From the NCBI RefSeq assembly GCF_036370855.1, contig NC_088113.1, forward strand, positions 20,232,501 to 20,296,500: a DNA stretch of 64,000 nt, in the 5' to 3' direction. Below are positions 37,789 to 50,500 of the stretch, in pieces (the first letter of the stretch is position 1; the number at the start of each line of letters is the position of its first letter). The position numbers were made by a program, and so were the translations under genes. This stretch comes from Dromaius novaehollandiae. Lineage: Eukaryota; Chordata; Aves; Casuariiformes; Dromaiidae. Below the pieces are notes generated by a model that saw nothing but the letters and a program-made list of their open reading frames with translations, was not told the origin of the DNA and did not search any database.

Positions 37789-37868
37789 GGCTCCCCCCGG
37801 GCCCCGGCTCCCCCCGGGCCCCGGCTCCCCCCGGGCCCCGGCTCCCCCCGGGCCCCGGCTCCCGGCCC
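37789..37868. repeat. 17-bp GC minisatellite, four full copies plus a partial
   Basis: The unit GGCTCCCCCCGGGCCCC is repeated at 37789, 37806, 37823 and 37840 without a mismatch, followed by a shortened copy. On the TNFRSF6B strand each unit carries GGGG and GGGGGG runs, so the array has strong G-quadruplex potential. It sits just inside the inferred first intron. Confidence 0.9.
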
Positions 37869-37885
37869 GCAGCCGCCGGCCTTAC

Positions 37886-38030
37886 CGCGCCGCCCCGCAC
37901 CGCTCCGCTGCCCTCCCCGCGCAGCACCTTTAAAGCCGCAGCCCGCCCACCGGCTGCGGGAAAGACCCCCCCTTGCGCAACCGCCGCGGCATCCCGGGGC
38001 CGGGCCGGCCCCCCCGGCCCGCTCCCCCGC
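37886..38030 (-). other. TNFRSF6B: TNFRSF6B probable non-coding first exon
   Basis: Downstream (minus) of the TATA box is a strong donor CGCG|GTAAGG at 37886/37885. It can pair with the acceptor next to the start codon at 36813. The start near 38030 is inferred from the usual TATA spacing. A weaker alternative donor, CAAG|GTAACC, lies at 37372/37371. Confidence 0.5.
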
Positions 38031-38054
38031 GCCGTTTTCGCTTTGCGGCGGCTG

Positions 38055-38062
38055 CTTTTATA
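38055..38062 (-). promoter_or_regulatory. TNFRSF6B: TATA box of the TNFRSF6B promoter
   Basis: TATAAAAG on the minus strand at the edge of a CpG island (about 37.4-38.07 kb), followed by CpG-rich sequence and the inferred first exon. A TATA box would suit an inducible immune gene. Confidence 0.6.
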
Positions 38063-40124
38063 CGCGTACACTAAAAGCAGAGGCTTCACTCAAACGCAGT
38101 GTATTTGCCTGTGCGGGACAAGGAAGCAGGTGGGATTTGTACTGTTGCAAATTTCATGTTGATAATTTTATGATTTTTTTTTTTTTTTTTGCTGGGGAAA
38201 GATAGGGAAATTCCCCTGCGCACACTCTGTTCCCTAGCTGTAAATGCTAAATGACTTCCCAGTAACTCTATTTCTGTATCTCTCTACTGTTTGCCTCCAA
38301 ACGCAGCCCAGGTGCTCCCCATTTCTCATTGCCTCCAAAATCACTGCCGTGGGCTGTTCCAGCTTCCGAAAGCACCCCCCTCGCTCTCCCAGGGCTCCTC
38401 AGCTCCCCCCCCCCCCCATCTCCAGCACACTGTATTTACTAAGTAATTCGGATTAACTCTCTAAAAGCAGCCAAAATGTACAGTAGCCAGGCAAGGCATC
38501 CTCAAAAGCAGGTTCACAGCTTCAACTTTCTGGTTTCAGGAGGACAACACGCTAACTTCAAACGTAATGCTGACACAGACGTACTTGCCTCGGCTTTTGT
38601 GGGATAACAGCATCCAGCGAATGTCAGGATTTACATACGCTGCAGATGATACTTTGGCAGCAGTCCTAGACCCCAAGGATTCCTGCGAAAGCAGAAGTCA
38701 GCCGTGCCAGCACACTGCTGCAGCAGATCCCACACAAGTGCATTTGTCAGCACCTCCTAGTGCACAGCCCATGCTTAAATAAATCAGAATCGGACTTTGT
38801 CCTGCTTTATCTCGCAAAATTCCCAAGCAAAGTCAGGGGCTCATCGGCAACCTGCTTTATGTGCTACTGAGGGACACACGCGTCGGAGAGCTCACAGCCT
38901 CCTCGCTCCGTTCCTGCGGCACCTGCTCCGGTCCCCGTATCGCGAGCGCAGGGAGGAGGACGAAGGGCAGTTACCGTCTCTGCAGTGTAAAAGCGGGAGC
39001 GCTGCTGCTCCTCACTGAGCCCATGGAAAAGCACCACGCGGCCGTATCCGAAACCCGCCTTCTCGTTTCCTCCCAGTGACCTTGTCTCCTGACCCAAAAG
39101 GTGCCAGAAAGCAATGAGGAAAGGGAAAACTGCAACTGGTTCCACAATAGTTCGTTGAGAAACAGCTTGCCTCTCCCCCCCCTTCACGTTTTCCAACGAA
39201 AAGAAGAGAAGAAAACATATCTACTTACCAGTTACATCCCAGGGCACAGAGCACTCGTCTGGGAAGTCTGCCATTTCGTATCAGCCCTTTTGATTTTGCA
39301 GTCTGCCACCTCCAGCTGTGAAGAAGCCGGACGGGCAGACTTTGCCCGCACGTCCCCCGAGGGCACGTCTCCCGACCCTCCCGGCCCCCAACTGTCACCT
39401 TTCTTCGGGCAGACCTCTGCTCTCCTAAGCCGGCCAGGTTAACGTGCTGGCTTGCTACTAGGATAAAACACTTATGGTAGGTTTTACAGTAGTAAAGCAC
39501 CGCCACCGCTACAATCTCCCAAGATAACAATTGGGATAACAAGCAACCACCAAAGTCTCGCTCGTCCAGAACAAAAGCAGGGCAGAGAGCAGCCTTGAAA
39601 GGATAACCAGCTCCCGAACGCACTCGCTTAATACGTACAACTTGCGAAGCATCTCCATGTGGAGACACTGAAAAGTCTTACAATATCCTCCCGCAAGTCA
39701 TTTTCTGTGCAATTATTGCCTAGACTTGCATCTTGCTGCCGTCAGGTCTGGCTTTGCTCTCTGTTACGCAGACCTTTGGACAAGGCTGAACCAGGCTATG
39801 TGCCTTCTCCCCCCCCCCCCAAAAAAAAATACAGCAGCACTTCAGTACACTTGCATGTTCCCCCTGCGCTCTGAATGAATTTCCCACCATCGTTTCAGTT
39901 GTAAGCAAGATCTACTCAAGAATACAGTTGTCAATAAGGCCACAAAGGAATACAGAATATTTTTAAACCCAGTTTATAAAATCAACATGTTCATAATAAA
40001 ATAGGATTCTCTAGCATCTGTCACAGTTTAGATTTTTCTCAAGGGTCTCCTATGCTCTTATCCACACTCTTTTGTGTTGGTTAGCTGCTACAGCTAGGCA
40101 TTTCTGAGTATTGAGCGTCAGACA

Positions 40125-40620
40125 TTTAATAGAATTGCAGAAAAGTTTAGGTGGGAAAGGACTTCTGGAGGTCTCTAGTCCAACCTGCTACTCCAAACAG
40201 GGCCAAAGCTCAACGCTGGATCATGTGGCTGAACTTGTCCAACTCAGTTTTGAGGATTTCCAAGGATGGCAGCTTCCCCCACCCCTGGGCCCCCGTTCCA
40301 GTGCTCACTCACTCTCCCACAGTCAACATTTCTTTCCTTACATCCCTCGCTGGAAACTCCCTTGCTGAGCTTGTGACTGTTGCCACTCATCCTTTCACCA
40401 TAAGCCTCTGAGAAGAGTCTGATTCCATCCCCTCTACAGCCCTGTTTGGCAGCGGAAGATCCCCTCGCCCGGGAGCAGCTTTCTCCTCTCCAGGCTCTGC
40501 GCGCTCCCTTCGCCCAGGCTCCACCACCACGACCATCTCCCAGGAGCCCTCCACTGGCCTCGCTCCTTTTGTCAACACCTCTTTTGCACTGGGCAGCCCA
40601 ACCCCACAGCCAGTGGCGTT
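40125..40620 (-). mobile_element. CR1 LINE 3' fragment, minus orientation, about 0.5 kb
   Basis: The plus strand starts ATAGAATTGCAGAAAAG and continues through 'ctctagtccaacctgctact', 'gaggatttccaaggatgg', 'cctctgagaagagtctg', 'tctcctctccaggct' and a block like the CR1 'ccctccactggactcgctcc'. This is the reverse complement of a diverged, 5'-truncated CR1. Confidence 0.85.
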
Positions 40621-43104
40621 CTTCATATTTGCGGAGTTGTGTTACAGTTGTGGCCAGGATAGGGGTCTGAATCGTAGTCACAGATAAGAGCATCCTCTGT
40701 TTGCAAGGCCCAGGACCTCCTAACGCACAAAATTCCCAGATATTTTTGTTGCACCTGAATAGTCAAAACTGAATCGTGTATTTTTGCTTTTCTAAAAGCA
40801 AATGCTAAGCGGCTGGAAACACAAAGGAGAGCCACAGCGAGGAGGTTAGAGAAGGTGGAAGCTTTCTCCTCAGGCACCAGCAAGGTTCCTGAGGACCCTG
40901 CAAATCATTACAGAGAGGTAATGAATCAGATTGGAGCATTGGCCTTCTGCAACAGCAGATTTAATGTTTGGGATAGAAACAAAAAGCTGTCACACCTCCA
41001 GACCTAAATCATTGCATCGGCACTCCTTCTCTGGATGGTGAATCTGCTCGGATTTTGTTCTTAGTGTAGTTAAAGATCAAGCCTACAAGGGTTAAATATT
41101 TACAAAATCTACCAAAAAAAATAAAAAAGAAGAAAATCAAAAACAGTTTCCTATGAAACAGAAAGCAAAGTAAAACTCAATGTTCTGAAGGAATCTAAAG
41201 CTTCTTCCAGCGAGATGAGCTTCTACCCAGCATGGTTAAAGCAAAACTATAGCCAAGCTGTTTGTCTGACTCTTGCTAGGGTCAAAGTGGGTCCAAATAT
41301 TTTGTTTGAAAAGAACTGTAAGTTAGTGAACCTCACGGCATAGGCTGCTTTGACTTGCAGTGGAGTGTCTTTGTGATCAAGGGCTGTAGAATGATACCAG
41401 CTTCAAGCAAAGAGGGCTTAGACTTGCTGCCTAACGCACAACGGAGCGGGATTTCTACAGCGCTTTATGGTCAGAGCATTGAGTCAGCCCGGAGCAAACA
41501 CACTTAACCAGGTGCAGTTTTATAACACTTTGCTTACAACATCTGGTTCTAGACCATTTGAGAGGGACTTGGCACTTCTCCAAAACATTGCTGGTAACTG
41601 GTTTTATCATGTTTGGCAACCTAAACAGAGCAGGCTGCTCTCCAAAATTGGGAATTTTACTGCTATTTCACTCGGACACGCACTTGTGGCTTCCAAGCGT
41701 AATCCTGATGAGCTGTAACCCCACTTGCTGGGGCTCTGCTTCTCAATTTGATATACGCGCTCAGACCAGTTGCATCACGTCAATGGTTAGAGTCCTTTGG
41801 GCCCCTTTGCGATGGTGGCACTTTCCTTTGAGAGAGGTTTCTGCTCCGCAAAACCACCAGCCTGCATCAAGCACAAAGCCCCAAGTTTCAATTTACATAG
41901 TTGGAGAGGTTATGAGAGAGCACTTTTAACCGAGTTTCACCTCATCTGAGGACAGCCTGCCACTTGACACAGTTTAGTGCAAAACCAGTACATTTCCTTT
42001 TCTGGTAGCCACAAACATTTTTTCCATTTTCCTATCATGGATTTCATGTGGACCTTCAGTCTGTTATCTGCTCTCTTACTGACCAATCTAGACCTTTCCA
42101 AGAAGCTGCGTCAGAAGTCACCTCATCTAGACTTTTGCAAACTTGTGAGTGGTTGAAAAGATAAATACCACACAAATAAATACTGAAATACTGCAGCACT
42201 GTAAAATGACTACGCAAAGTGTTTATCTGGACAGCTTCATTTCTTTCACCATCTTCCTCAATATTCTTTGACCAAAAAAACCCCCAAACCAAAACAGTGC
42301 CCCCTCATTCCCCCCCCCCCCAAACACATTAACATCCTTTACCATGCTGTTTGCTGAGAACATCTATTTAAACCTGTAATTTGGACGGAGCAATCTGCAA
42401 GATACATTAAGCAAACGTGGATGGCGAATCCTGGGTGGGGAGTCTCTGTATCCCGTCTACAGCAAGCACCGAGCTGCACGCAGCACCGCGGGGACGACGA
42501 AGAGGCTCCTCACCACACCGCAGCGCAGCGTTATCCATCATTTGTGTTCTGAATTTAATAATGATGAAAAATTGTCAGCTTCACTTTCCTGGAGAGTGAA
42601 ATGCCATGTCTCCCCCATGCAATCCTTTCGTTTTAGAGAGATAAGAGTCTGGTAAAGCAGGGACCTTTGCCTATTCTTTTCCTGTCCGTTTGACATGACC
42701 TGTCAACCTGTGAGCCGGAGTCTGCGGGATCACCGCCCCGTCGCCGGAGGCGGCAGCTCTGCCCGTCGCCCTGGCTGCCCCGAGCTAGCCTGGAGGAGGA
42801 ACGCAGCATCGGGGCCTCGAGGTTCAGGGTTCGCTTGCTCGCACAGGGCACCAGACCTCCGAGAGCTGCAGGGTGGCCAGAAGCAGCACTTTTCACAACT
42901 GTTTTTGCAAAAAATCATGTTTCTCACTGCTATACAGAGAAAAGCCTGGAAAGCAAAGAGATTCCACATGCTCTATCAGCAGTCACATACCCGAAGGTAC
43001 TGTTCATCTCTTTCCTGGTAAGACATTTTTTTTTTTCTGACTCCTTTCTGATTTCTGTCAGATTTGATTAGGAAAAGAGGAGAAAAAAAAACATTTTTCA
43101 ATGA

Positions 43105-43200
43105 CACCACTAAAATTGAATGCAATATTCCAGATGTAGTCATACCACTGCAAGGCAGGGAACAATACAAAGGGATTAATGTCTATTTCCTCCATGATGC
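43105..43200 (-). mobile_element. Possible CR1 fragment, minus orientation
   Basis: The segment 'gcaatattccagatgtagtc' and the following 60 bases resemble the CR1 block 'acaatactccagatgtggtc'. It is short and diverged, so the call is tentative. Confidence 0.4.
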
Positions 43201-45523
43201 ATAACTCGTGTGTCATTTGCTTCCCAAAAATCAGAGAGGAGTGTCCGTTACAGGTTTTCCTCCCACTGAAGACTTGTACTTTGGATCAGTTCCCGTAACC
43301 CAGTACCACAATGCAGATTTATCTGAAACAATTCTTATTTTCATTTTCTAGGCTTCATAAATAGTGTACTATCTCTGTCTTTCCTCGTAAAAGCAACTTG
43401 TTTCAAGATGACAGAAGATTACTATCTGCCTCTTGCAGCACATCCTGACATCTGGTTCCTGGTGATCCTCCTCGACAAGGTTTCATTGGATGTAGGGGTG
43501 TGCGTGCGTGCACACGCATATGTGCGACCAGCAATAACGTCAGCACAACTTCAGACAAGAGGCAAAGAATGAAAACAAGCCTCCCATCCTGGATGAGCTG
43601 CATGTTAACTCTGATCACAAAAGTCTCTCCTAAGTGATGGTCTCTTCAGACTCAAATGAGAAACACAACATACTTTTCCATTGAAATGCTCCTTCCTAAG
43701 GTACTCTAAACACATTTAGGAGGAACATACCAGGGTAAGGAAAAGATTCAGAATGACATAAAAGCCTCTGAACATTTCTTTAGAAAACAGGGAGGGTGGA
43801 AGTGCGTGTACAGTCCTTTGTGATAAGAGATCCTTGAGCAACCTGCTGCTGGGAGCAGTCAGTGAATATTTTTCTCAACTATTCATCAGAAAAGTGGAAG
43901 AAATGGGAAGGAGAAGGGCTAGAGGTCTGATCCCAGGTCAGATGACAACCCTGCAGGGAGCCTGCCACAAACCAGAGCCGTGTGCCGTGGCAGCCCCTGC
44001 ATAATCCCTCACTCTTTAACAGTTAATAGGGTTATTAGGTAGTGACGCCAAGTGATCTCCAAGGGTGACACCTAACCTCAAGTTCAGAATTGTCTTCTGT
44101 CACAACAGGAGTTCCTCTGGGTTTACAGTTTAACCTGGTTAAGGACACTACTACAAAAACCAACTTGCTCCCCCTCTCCCAGATTCACAGGCATAACTTT
44201 CCTAGTAAGCCTCTTCACACCTGGGCCAGGAATGACAGGTTGAAAGACCTGTTAAAGCTAGAACTAAATCATATGCAGATAAGATGCAGACAAGGACAAG
44301 CTCTTGGCTGGTTGAGCTCACACTGTAAGTATACTTGCTGGCATTCATCCATGCTGCTAAAGAGAAGACTTCCAAACTTGGGGCAGCACAATTCCCACTA
44401 CACAAAAAAGCAGCAACAAAACCAGATTGATTCCAAAGGCAATCAGCAGATTCATCGGTAGGAGCATGGAAATGTTTCAGAGTTTGTTACGGTGGACTCA
44501 GCTAATGTAGTTGAAGAGATTTATTGGATCAGATGTTACCTGCCTACATGATCCGACTGCTGAAGATTAAAAGAACAAGCATGTGAATCTCCTGAAGGCA
44601 CTGGCGTGTATTTAATATAGCTCCTCTGCCCCATCTCAATGGCAACGGAGCATTCCCAAGTAGGAACAGCCTGCCAGACTAAACCAAGTCTGGTGGCAAG
44701 GAAAGGGCGCATGGCTAGAGAACTATCCTAGTTGGGGTGGTGGTGTTAAAATCATACTTTTTGTTCTAGCAGATCACACGTACCTTTTATTTCGGTCGGT
44801 CTTTGCCGAGCACTTGCTGGATCCTACAGTGGTTTGGAAGTCCATAGCATGTAATTTCCATTAGGCAAATGTAAGCAAAGCCATCATTTCACTTGCTCTC
44901 TGAAGACACTCAAGGCTAATGCCACAAATGAAAACTCACATGCTGTCCTGGGTTGTGACTTCCCTCCAGTGGTAAAAGGAGCAAGCTGCACTTCTTCCGG
45001 AGGAGAGGTCTTTATAGAGCAGGCAAGGTACTAAGCTATCTTACTACTAAATAACTTTGTATTATTTACTGTTCCCTCATTTCTTAGACTTCCTGTCCCA
45101 GTACTTGCCCAGGCCTTGAGCAATACAGAGAATTCAAAGCAAGAATCCAAAAGAAGTTGCTGGGAACTGTGCAGAAGCAGTTGTGAGGCTTACACGGGGA
45201 ACTCAGATCACCCCAAAGCTGCTGAGAGAGTGCAAAACAGCAGCAGCAGCCTCATCCGCTTTCCCCGAAAGCATTTTTTTACTTCTACAATGCAATAGTA
45301 ACTGCTATACTTGTTAAAAAAGGAAAAGAGAACTAATGATTAAAAAGACCATTCAGAGCACCACTTGCGAAGGTGCAATCTCAACAAAAAATCTTTTACC
45401 AACAAAGAGAACTAACTATATTTTAGGTATGGAGTTGCTTTGTTTTGGGAACTTGGCTGTATTTCATCTTTTCTGCGTATTTTTAGTCCAGCAACATATA
45501 GCCTTTGTGTGCACGCACACAGC

Positions 45524-45559
45524 TTAACTCACAGGACACACATAAATCCTGTGAGTTAA
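45524..45559. repeat. Perfect 13-bp inverted repeat with 10-base loop
   Basis: TTAACTCACAGGA (45524-45536) and its exact reverse complement TCCTGTGAGTTAA (45547-45559) flank a 10-base loop. It could form a stable hairpin. No element family was recognised. Confidence 0.9.
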
Positions 45560-47082
45560 ATTTTCTAAAATTTTCCCATGCATATTTGGAATATCTAGAG
45601 CTCTCTCTGCATATTTGTCCATGTTTCCAGGATCCAAATGAACACCAACAGTGCACTGAAATAATAAACTAAATAAGCATGTATTTTAAACAGTCAGATT
45701 CTATTGCTGATTAAACACAATTTCTTTTCTTTTTAAATAGAGGAAAACTTAAAAAGTGAAATTTAACTAGCTTCTGTCTTCAATGTAATATTCCATTTCC
45801 TGGAAAATAATGGAAAACAAAATAGCAGTACAGGTTTAAAAAAAATTGCTGAAGAGTACCTACTCCACAGGTCAGTTATTAAATTTGCATTTGAGTACAG
45901 ATATGCAGATAAATAGCAGGTATAATTCATCCACAACTTCAAACATGTCAGAATATATTCTAGTCCCAAATGACCATCAAGCCTGTCAAAATCTTCATTA
46001 TTTCTAATTATTATTTAAAGTAAGCAAAGTTTCTGTTTCACTGTCATTTAAGAACACTACTTTTCCTGTTCTTTATATAGCCTGAATGTATATGAACCCA
46101 GCCTTGAATACATGCATTAGTCCACATTTTAATGCATGAGAAGCATAATATCACACTACTATGTAGTTTAAGTAAGTGGATTCTAATTGGAAAATAAATA
46201 AATAAATATATCATTGAGGACAAAAGGCCTAGCAACTACAAAATTTTAAAAAACACTAGTTTTGAATTATGTAACTGGGGGGAAGAATCTTTGAAAATTT
46301 GTTAGAATACTGCTCACCTTTCCCTTTTTGAGATAGCAAAAACAAATACAAAACTTGCCAAAATTCCACTGGCCTGAAATCCACCTATACACTGGGGGGA
46401 GACTCTCAAAAATAATTAAAGAGTATTTTTCCCAGAAAATCCTGAAAACAAATGATATATCAAGTGGTTCCTTTACCACAGGAGCCATAAGACTAATTAG
46501 CAACACCAATTTATTTATATCCAGTGGGAAAAAACAAACAAAAAATTCAAATACAACCTAATTTAGACATAAAAAACAGTTTTACTTATAGCTTAATTTA
46601 TAGTAGCCATTAAAGATTTAAAATTGATACAATTTCTTAAGTTAACAAAATATTAATACTCACTACTCACAGAGAGTGGAAATATGAAGTACTCCTGCCC
46701 CTCCCCAATCCAACTTGATTTATTTTGAAGATTAAAATGAATTAGTTCCTTTCTCTACTTGGGGGGAAAAAAAAGAAATAAAGATAACTCAGGCACAATA
46801 GGAATATCAGTGCTGAGCAGAAAATAAACCCTCCTTAGAAGCATGTTTTCAAAATCCCAGTATTATGGAAGGAATCAAGATTTGGGGTACAAAGCAGTCA
46901 CAAGGGATTGTCTCTGATCACTATCCAACCACTGGAATTTGCTCAAAAGAAAAGAAAAAAAAAAAAAATCAGTCTTTCAGTATCTTATGCTATTGGAAAC
47001 AGCAGCGACTGCCAAACACCAACAGAACGTGAATCATTTCTTCCAGGAACACCAGTTCAGTAAGGATGGGGTTTCTGGCCTC

Positions 47083-47469
47083 TTTATTCAGCCAGCTCAG
47101 TTCCACTGTAGTACTGTTCCTAGGGTTCTTCCAGGATCTGCTATTACCTGAAGGGGACAATTAACAACAGCTGCCTCAGGATATAAAATTTCAGCCTAAA
47201 AGAAGTCACTACAGAATTTACAGGCTAAAATAAATACAAAATTAAACTGCTTAGTTCTAACTGAGGACAATACTGCTTTGTCTCCTGCCAGTGAGGAAGG
47301 AAGAAGCCTTGTAGCAGAAAATGTTCTGTGAAGTTATGGTGCACAGCATGCAGTCCAGAGCCTGGGTTCATTTAAATGAACCTCTATCCTGTTTCCTTTC
47401 AGTCTGAGAGTCAGAGTCCAATAATATTTTTCTGCTGATATGAAGTATTTGCCCTTTCTCTCGGTGACA
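47083..47469 (-). terminator. RTEL1: RTEL1 3' UTR and probable poly(A) signal (AATAAA at 47083-47088)
   Basis: TTTATT on the plus strand is AATAAA on the RTEL1 strand, about 380 bases after the stop codon. It is the nearest canonical signal. Confidence 0.5.
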
Positions 47470-47544
47470 TTAAGACCAGAAGAAAACTTGGATTAATTGC
47501 TTCTTTTTCACATCACTTTGGCATTCTGGGCATTTCTTCATCAT
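47470..47544 (-). CDS. RTEL1: RTEL1 last coding exon (RING, second half)
   Basis: Acceptor TTTTATAG|ATG. It encodes [20 protein letters not shown] then FFWS and TAA at 47470-47472. CPEC is the fourth cysteine pair of the C4C4 RING. The human tail KQSVMQVFWPEPQ aligns. Confidence 0.92.
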   Translation of the reverse strand: MMKKCPECQSDVKKKQLIQVFFWS

Positions 47545-50500
47545 CTATAAAAGTAAATGAACAAAATACATAGAATATATATTAAATTTCTCTATTAAGT
47601 TTGCAACCATCCAATATGAAATATGAGCCATGCTAGCCATTTGACAGTCCCCAAGATGATATAACTATTTTTAAATGCAGTGTTACTGTGCAGTCACTTA
47701 TTTAATGGCTAGTAATGAAATGAGGAAAAAGAAAGCCTCCCAGCAAAGTGGTAACAAACTTTAGAGCAGTTGCCTCAGGTGAATTACAGCTATATTTCTG
47801 GAAGGCTAAAAATACAGGAACGAGGAAATGCAGAGCCTGCAAGAGCTGTTGTGAAGTATAGAGGTATGTGTTATTAGTAAAATCCCGTAAGATCACAGAT
47901 GAGTTCCCTGAACTCCTTCTTCCTCCTGCACAGATCAGAAGGAAGTGATCTGCTGGAGATACACGGACATCAGCGATACACGTGGCCATGACCAAGATTT
48001 TTGTAGAGGAACAAGGTACGTGCAGTTCCTCACACCACTGCACACCTTTCTAAGAGGTGAACAGCAAAGACTGGGTGCATGAGGCAGCCATTTCCTCCAT
48101 CAGGTTTCAGTTTCCTTCCTCATTAATCCTAAATTTAACAAGTCTGGTCTTTAGCCATTTGACCCCCAGCTGAACCCCAATCATTCTTTTTATACTCTGA
48201 AAGGGCAATGCTCTTTGAAGGGCTTAGTGTCTAGTCAGGGACAAAGCAGGCTACAAATTAATTCTAGCTAATTCTATGTTTATTCTTAAGAACAGCTACT
48301 GGTCAAGCTAAAATGCTTTGCTTATTTCAAAAGTGAGATGGTACAAAAGAAATTTAATCTCTGTGAGAAAGTTTGTATTGCCAGCTCAATAGGCTGAAAT
48401 GTTTACTGGAAGAACAGCACCGGCATCAGTGATTATTTGCCCATGTTACAGATGGCACAAATAGGAACAACCAACAGTTTCTCTGGAATATCTGGAAGAA
48501 GAGCACGAATAAATGATACATTTCAACACTAAAAAGCAGCAACAGGCCTCTGCACTGAAAGTTAAAAACAGAAGCAGCATAGGCTGGCATACTCCGCAAA
48601 GTTTCACCAAATGTACTGAACATCACCCAACTCGCACCATCACTAACCCCTCTAAAACCCCTCAGTTGCATGGGGGTTCTGGTCCTGGAAAAGTTTCCCA
48701 AGTATTTCAAAATTATTCACTGACTTCCCCCAACAGTAAGCTGTCACAATAAAATATCAAATTGGAAAGGACATCACAATTTGCAAAAGCAAGTAATTGC
48801 ATTTTGAATAATGGCCTGTTAGTCACTTCCTTAATAAGACAACATATATGAAACTGAATCCGAGCTGAAGAAACACAGTGAGTAACTTGCTGTCAAAGAA
48901 CAAAGATAAATCTTCAAATCCAGCCTAGTCAGTGGTGACAAACGCCAATACTATCTGATGAGAGTTCAGAGCATAGACACCACAAATGCATGGTTGCTCA
49001 TTTCCTGTTGATGAGGTTGCCTCTGTCACAAAATCCAACAGTTGTTAGGAATGAAGTCAACAAACCAAGACATGAACAGGAATGAGGATGGAATTATTAG
49101 GAGATGGTTCCTCTAGGTTTGAGGAACATGGACTGATCTTCTTTTTGGCTCAGGAAATTCTTGTGCTGCAGATGGGTTTCGGGACCAAGAGATTACTTGG
49201 AAGAATCATCACCCATGCTTGCCATGATGTTAGATTCTTTCCTAGGCACCCTCTTTTGGCCACTATCAAGAGACAGGATGCTGGGCTGGATGGCTTTCAT
49301 CTAACTCAGTATGTCTGCTGTTATGTTCTTATGATTTGCTTCAAACTGTTTGTCTTTTTTGATCTTTATAAGAGTATCTGCCCAAAGGGCTGTAGTATGC
49401 TACCACAAAGCATACTTCATCTTGCTAAGGAAAACAGGTATTTTCTTGCCCCTGACTTCAGCTGGCAAAACGTGGGGTCAAGTTTCATTGTAACTTGCAA
49501 GATTATTCAGGTGATGCAGCAAATGTGGAAGTCATTAATAATGAATGACATCGATGGGGACTGACCAGTTTCCCAAAATAAGATTTTATACTGGCTTTTT
49601 GAAATAAGACTAATCTAGCAAATCAAAACTGCTTTAACCCCTCCAGTCTAAAAGATGTACAATCACAAAGAAAAGTGATTAAAAAAAAAAAAAGAAGGCT
49701 GAGCAGGTTCTGCAATTTGTTTATGAGCTATGAAAAGGCAAATTAACTTGGGGATTAAGATGAATCCAGACCTCAAAATTACTAACTTCAAGATGAAAAA
49801 CACAATACAGGCCAGTACAATTACTCAGTATACAACAGTTCTATTTCTGTGAATCCTTAAATTGGCAAAAATAATTACAAGCTATATCTTACTGGCAAAA
49901 AAGGAGAGTTCATGCTTAGAGATTTACAGAGCAAATTTTTACGGGCTGAGATAATACAAAAATTTCCCTGTGGGATTATGAACGCATACCTAATCATTAA
50001 ACCCTCCAGAGCTTTAATTCTATTCCTCAGTCAGCTTTACTCTTCAGTACCAGAGATTATAAACACATGCTAATAAAATTCTTGGCATGATTGTTCCCTG
50101 AAGTAGAGTCTTCTCTGAAGTGGAACATGTTGTCCACGAAAGAGCAGATGTTGATTCATCTTTCTCAGTCTTGGAACCTTAATATACATCTTTAGCAAAA
50201 TCAAGAAAAAGAAAGAAGACCAAAACTAGAAGTATTGGGCTGCTTGTAGAAATGTCATTAGTTGTGATAATGGCACTCGTGGATGGGAAAGTGGAGGTAA
50301 ACTCATTTTTAAAGGTGAAACTTAAAGGCCTTCAGTTCAGGAAAGAATCTGCTGAATGCTTCTGAGATCCAAGATAGCTTGACAGCCCAATGATACTTTG
50401 TCATAAAAGGAACAATTGAGTATTCAGTAGAAATGGCCATTCAAGGCAACTAGTTTGGTTGCACAATGTGCAGCAAACATGAGATGCTTTCCTTTGGTAT

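Larger units (their letters stand above)
38063..47082. other. Intergenic interval TNFRSF6B - RTEL1
   Basis: About 9 kb between the RTEL1 poly(A) signal and the TNFRSF6B promoter. It holds CR1 remnants at 40.1-40.6 kb and probably 43.1 kb, a hairpin at 45524-45559, and C- and A-rich runs near 38405, 39811 and 42310. No gene is supported. In human, readthrough transcripts join these two genes. Confidence 0.7.

Noticed and set aside
37252-38205. Plus-strand open frame of 317 codons, very rich in Pro, Arg and Ala
   Set aside because: It runs through a CpG island and a GC minisatellite antisense to TNFRSF6B. The composition explains its length, and no conserved domain is visible.
49082-49564. 160-codon plus-strand open frame in the last RTEL1 intron
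   Set aside because: It overlaps the degraded CR1-type tail and shows no known domain.
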